From Mucidula mucida (lineage: Eukaryota; Basidiomycota; Agaricomycetes; Agaricales; Physalacriaceae), in contig JADNYV010001011.1 in the NCBI GenBank assembly GCA_015501055.1, positions 1-10,858 of the forward strand: a DNA stretch of 10,858 bases, written 5' to 3'. Below are positions 8,947 to 10,858 of the stretch, in pieces. How positions within the stretch are numbered: position 1 is the first letter of the stretch; each line of letters opens with the position of its first letter. A model generated the notes under the pieces. That model was given only the letters and a program-made list of their open reading frames with translations. It did no database searches and was not told where the DNA came from. Made by a program: the position numbers and the translations under genes.

Positions 8947-8951
8947 TATAA
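8947..8951 (+). promoter_or_regulatory. TATA-like element of the 9013 gene
   Basis: TATAA 66 bases upstream of the ATG at 9013, followed by a pyrimidine-rich leader (CACCTCTATTACTCTTACAC). The spacing matches the kinase and 9995 genes. Confidence 0.35.
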
Positions 8952-9012
8952 CGCATGAGCTATGGGGTTCACACATCTTCGACAGCACCTCTATTACTCT
9001 TACACAACGAGC

Positions 9013-9411
9013 ATGGCTTCTGAGGCGGAAGTTCCTCATATCACTGAACTCAAGTCAGTCTAGTTTCATTGCCTAGTACTTCGCCTTATGTATACTTCAC
9101 CAGACTGGAGGTCGAAACCAGAGCGACGAACGACTTGACGCCGCCGTCCAAGACAGATGGCTTCAAGCAGTGAGTGCCATTTCTTTTGTACGCAAGGGGA
9201 CTGGTTTAACATTGTCGACAGGCAAAGCTTCCCTTCCTACTCGAACGCTAGTATACCGATGCCTGGCGAGTGGTCCCAATATCCGACTCAGATCAATCTC
9301 CCAGCAGTAGAAGGCGTACCTTTCGCCCTGAACCAGGCCGGATCGGGTGTGGTTATCTCGGAGGAGCGGTGTATATGTTCGGATTTGGTTGACGAGGAGT
9401 CGAAGTTCTGA
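9013..9411 (+). CDS. Small three-exon gene, unknown function (98 aa)
   Basis: Exons 9013-9053, 9104-9169 and 9222-9411 total 297 bases, exactly 99 codons with the stop. Intron 1 is 50 bases (GTCAGT...CACCAG) and intron 2 is 52 bases (GTGAGT...CGACAG), with TTTAAC as a likely branch point. Starts MASEAEVPHITELKLEVETR and ends ISEERCICSDLVDEESKF. It has no signal peptide, membrane segment or motif I recognise; the first 35 residues are charged and the middle is rich in Pro, Ser and Gln. The ATG has a TATA-like element 66 bases upstream and a pyrimidine-rich leader. Frame closure across two introns of typical size supports a real gene, but there is no homology evidence and the 3' end could extend through another intron. 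Confidence 0.5.
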
Positions 9412-9588
9412 GCGTGTTCACTTGACGGATCGAAGGCTTGTATGTTATCGTCGCATTCGTGGTTTTATGTTCGGACACGCCTTGACTCGTATGTTCTAGT
9501 AAGCATTTCAGCATCACGGATGTCTTTTTCCGCAGCGTGGCGTCTTCTCTATAACAATACCTGACACGGAACTTCTCATTCCGAGTAC

Positions 9589-9870
9589 TTACCAGTGATT
9601 GTTGAGAGTTTCAATGTCGTAGCCTTGGGCTTTGTGGATCACTCGCAGTTCTCCTCCGATCTTGCTGAACTCGGCGTACCATAGGAATAAGAGCCCCGAA
9701 GCCACGTCCCCAATTGGAATGTAATCATCGCCTTCTACAGATATCGGATTGAACACAAGATCATGTCGCCCTTCAAGTTGATTTTGCATTCTAATGTCGA
9801 GAACTCGCACTGTCGAAGGCTCGAAGCCATTGGAGCTCTTTCCTGCGATGAAGTCGGCGAGGCGTGACAT
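9589..9870 (-). CDS. Unrecognised 93-codon ORF
   Basis: Starts MSRLADFIAGKSSNGFEPST and includes DYIPIGDVASGLLFLWYAEF and a final IHKAQGYDIETLNNHW. The composition is that of a folded soluble protein with one hydrophobic strand or helix (VASGLLFLWY). The stop codon lies inside a perfect splice-donor sequence, CACTG|GTAAGT at 9588-9593, so the true gene may continue in a further exon to the left. I found no acceptor that gives a long continuation: one at a 32-base distance keeps an open frame but is too short for a normal intron. Upstream there is an in-frame TAA just before the ATG and an acceptor-like CTTACTCTTTGCCAG, so this may also be an internal exon. Function unknown. Confidence 0.4.
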   Translation of the reverse strand: MSRLADFIAGKSSNGFEPSTVRVLDIRMQNQLEGRHDLVFNPISVEGDDYIPIGDVASGLLFLWYAEFSKIGGELRVIHKAQGYDIETLNNHW

Positions 9871-9921
9871 GAATTGAGTCGTGTAAGTTTACCTACAGTG
9901 GAAATTCTGGCAAAGAGTAAG

Positions 9922-9928
9922 TATAAAT
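9922..9928 (+). promoter_or_regulatory. TATA box in a 124-base divergent intergenic region
   Basis: TATAAAT 73 bases upstream of the plus-strand ATG at 9995, with a typical fungal leader (CTCAAACACACAGACATC) next to the start. The minus-strand ORF starts 52 bases to the left of the element, so the short region may drive both genes. Confidence 0.45.
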
Positions 9929-9994
9929 TCAGAAACTATTGCAAACAGCGGCTCAACTGTTTTAGTCTTTGTTCTCCTCAAACACACAGACATC

Positions 9995-10823
9995 ATGACG
10001 ACTACGAAGGAACCAAAGGCTCAGGCCGCGAGCTTGCCCACCGCCGCCCTGGCCTATAAGTTCGTCACATTTGAGAACTTGATGGCCACCGACTCCATCT
10101 TGCCTGGTGTGGTCGCCTCGCAGTTTCTAGTTGGCCCCCAACCGTATGTCTGACGTTTTAAACTCTGTCCTGATACTGATGGTGCATTGGCAGTGATATA
10201 TCGGCTGGTACTACCTCGGGCAAGGCGCAGAAATGAAGTATGGACGTTCCCCACAGGCATCATCGTCCATGCACTTGAACCTGACGCTCTCCGTGACGTT
10301 GTCGGTTGGAGCGCATATGGAAGCTCCTGGCGTGGTACCAGGGCATACTATGCTCTTTGGCGCGGTGTCCCTCCAAATAGGACTACGTTGTCGTTGGAGG
10401 CATTCTCAGCAACAACAAAGACTGGGCGGAGCCCGACTCTGAGCAGACGCGTGGCATTATGGCGATTCGCAGGGACCTGTTGGTCATGGATGGCACATTT
10501 GAGATCTGGAATGACCGTGACGCAGGTCTAATTCCACCCAGTCTCCTCCAGCAAGCCTCGGTCTGGAAAACGACGGGTCAGACTGGGGGCCTCGCCGTCG
10601 GCGCTGATTCTTGTGAATTCATATAGCGCGCCGCCGAGGATATATCGTTCTCGTTGAACCGGAGCAAGACCTTGCTGATAGAGTCCGCTACGCCACAGTA
10701 CCAAAATCTTCTTCCATGTTCATATTGCTGATTTCTTCAAGGGCCAAACGTACGGTCACTTCAGAGGGTGCCGACTTGCAGAAGAAAGATGCGAGGGCGT
10801 CGAAAGGGAAACAGGTGGAATGA
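9995..10823 (+). CDS. Unrecognised gene, intron-containing and frame-broken after exon 1
   Basis: Exon 1 (9995-10143) gives MTTTKEPKAQAASLPTAALA then YKFVTFENLMATDSILPGVV. A 50-base intron (10144-10193, GTATGT...TACTGAT...GGCAG) follows. As written, exon 2 stops after 13 codons (TGA at 10234-10236). Other frames further on look coding, in order: GWYYLGQGAEMKYG (from about 10204), PGHTMLFGAVSLQIG (to about 10380), DYVVVGGILSNNKDWAEPDS through DLLVMDGTFEIWNDRDAGLI (10381-10623), and GYIVLVEPEQDLADRVRYAT (10638-10820). An extra AT in the TGATATATC run at 10194-10202 would account for the first break. The family is not recognised. Exon 1 with promoter and intron is well supported; the rest is inferred. 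A three-codon-phase coincidence in short frames is the alternative. Confidence 0.4.
10144..10193 (+). other. Intron of the 9995 gene (50 bases)
   Basis: Donor GTATGT, branch-like TACTGAT, acceptor TTGGCAG. The size and signals match the kinase introns. The splice leaves the frame open for only 13 codons in the sequence as given. Confidence 0.55.
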
Positions 10824-10858
10824 TAAGCTCTAGCATAGCATATAAAGAAGAGCCCGAA

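Noticed and set aside
9588..9593. Perfect splice donor GTAAGT at the end of the 9589-9870 ORF, as proof of a further exon
   Set aside because: Acceptors at plausible intron lengths lead at once or within a few codons to a stop. The only open continuation needs a 32-base intron, shorter than any other intron here, so the extension is not claimed.
1..10858. CRISPR array, bacterial operon, rRNA or tRNA
   Set aside because: No regularly spaced repeats, no tRNA arm consensus and no ribosomal sequence were seen. Intron structure shows eukaryotic DNA.

Overview
This window looks like nuclear DNA of a mushroom-forming basidiomycete (Agaricomycetes). The evidence is a FunK1-type (fungal-specific) protein kinase gene, a fragment of a LINE-like reverse transcriptase family common in these fungi, and short GT-AG introns of 48 to 55 bases. 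Identifications come from reading translations and recalling families; no search was run.

Layout. 1-480 (minus): shifting open frames that together read like the C-terminal half of a polytopic membrane protein, with stop at 3-5. 481-1198: nothing firm. 1199-1789 (minus): 196-codon ORF resembling a cyclin box. 1974-2717 (minus): Ser/Thr/Pro-rich ORF ending in two copies of a short basic motif, possibly the N-terminal part of the same gene. 2718-4782: about 2 kb with no gene I can support. 5084-7951 (minus): the clear gene of the window, a four-exon FunK1 kinase of about 904 codons. Its exon 2 carries five single-base frame breaks, four of them within about 170 bases. 8482-8860 (minus): dead reverse transcriptase fragment with a 14-bp tandem duplication and a premature stop. 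9013-9411 (plus): small three-exon gene of unknown function. 9589-9870 (minus) and 9995 onward (plus): an unrecognised head-to-head pair separated by 124 bases. The plus-strand member has at least one intron and then breaks frame repeatedly.

No pathway linking these genes is evident. The window reads as an accessory, rearranged fungal region: a lineage-expanded kinase, a transposon relic, orphan small genes and several loci broken by small indels. Whether the single-base indels are real or come from the assembly is the main open question. The 14-bp duplication in the transposon relic looks like genuine decay, while the kinase breaks (all one base, splice sites and catalytic motifs intact) fit either a young pseudogene or base-calling error. 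I found no CRISPR array, rRNA or tRNA, and no obvious undescribed system.
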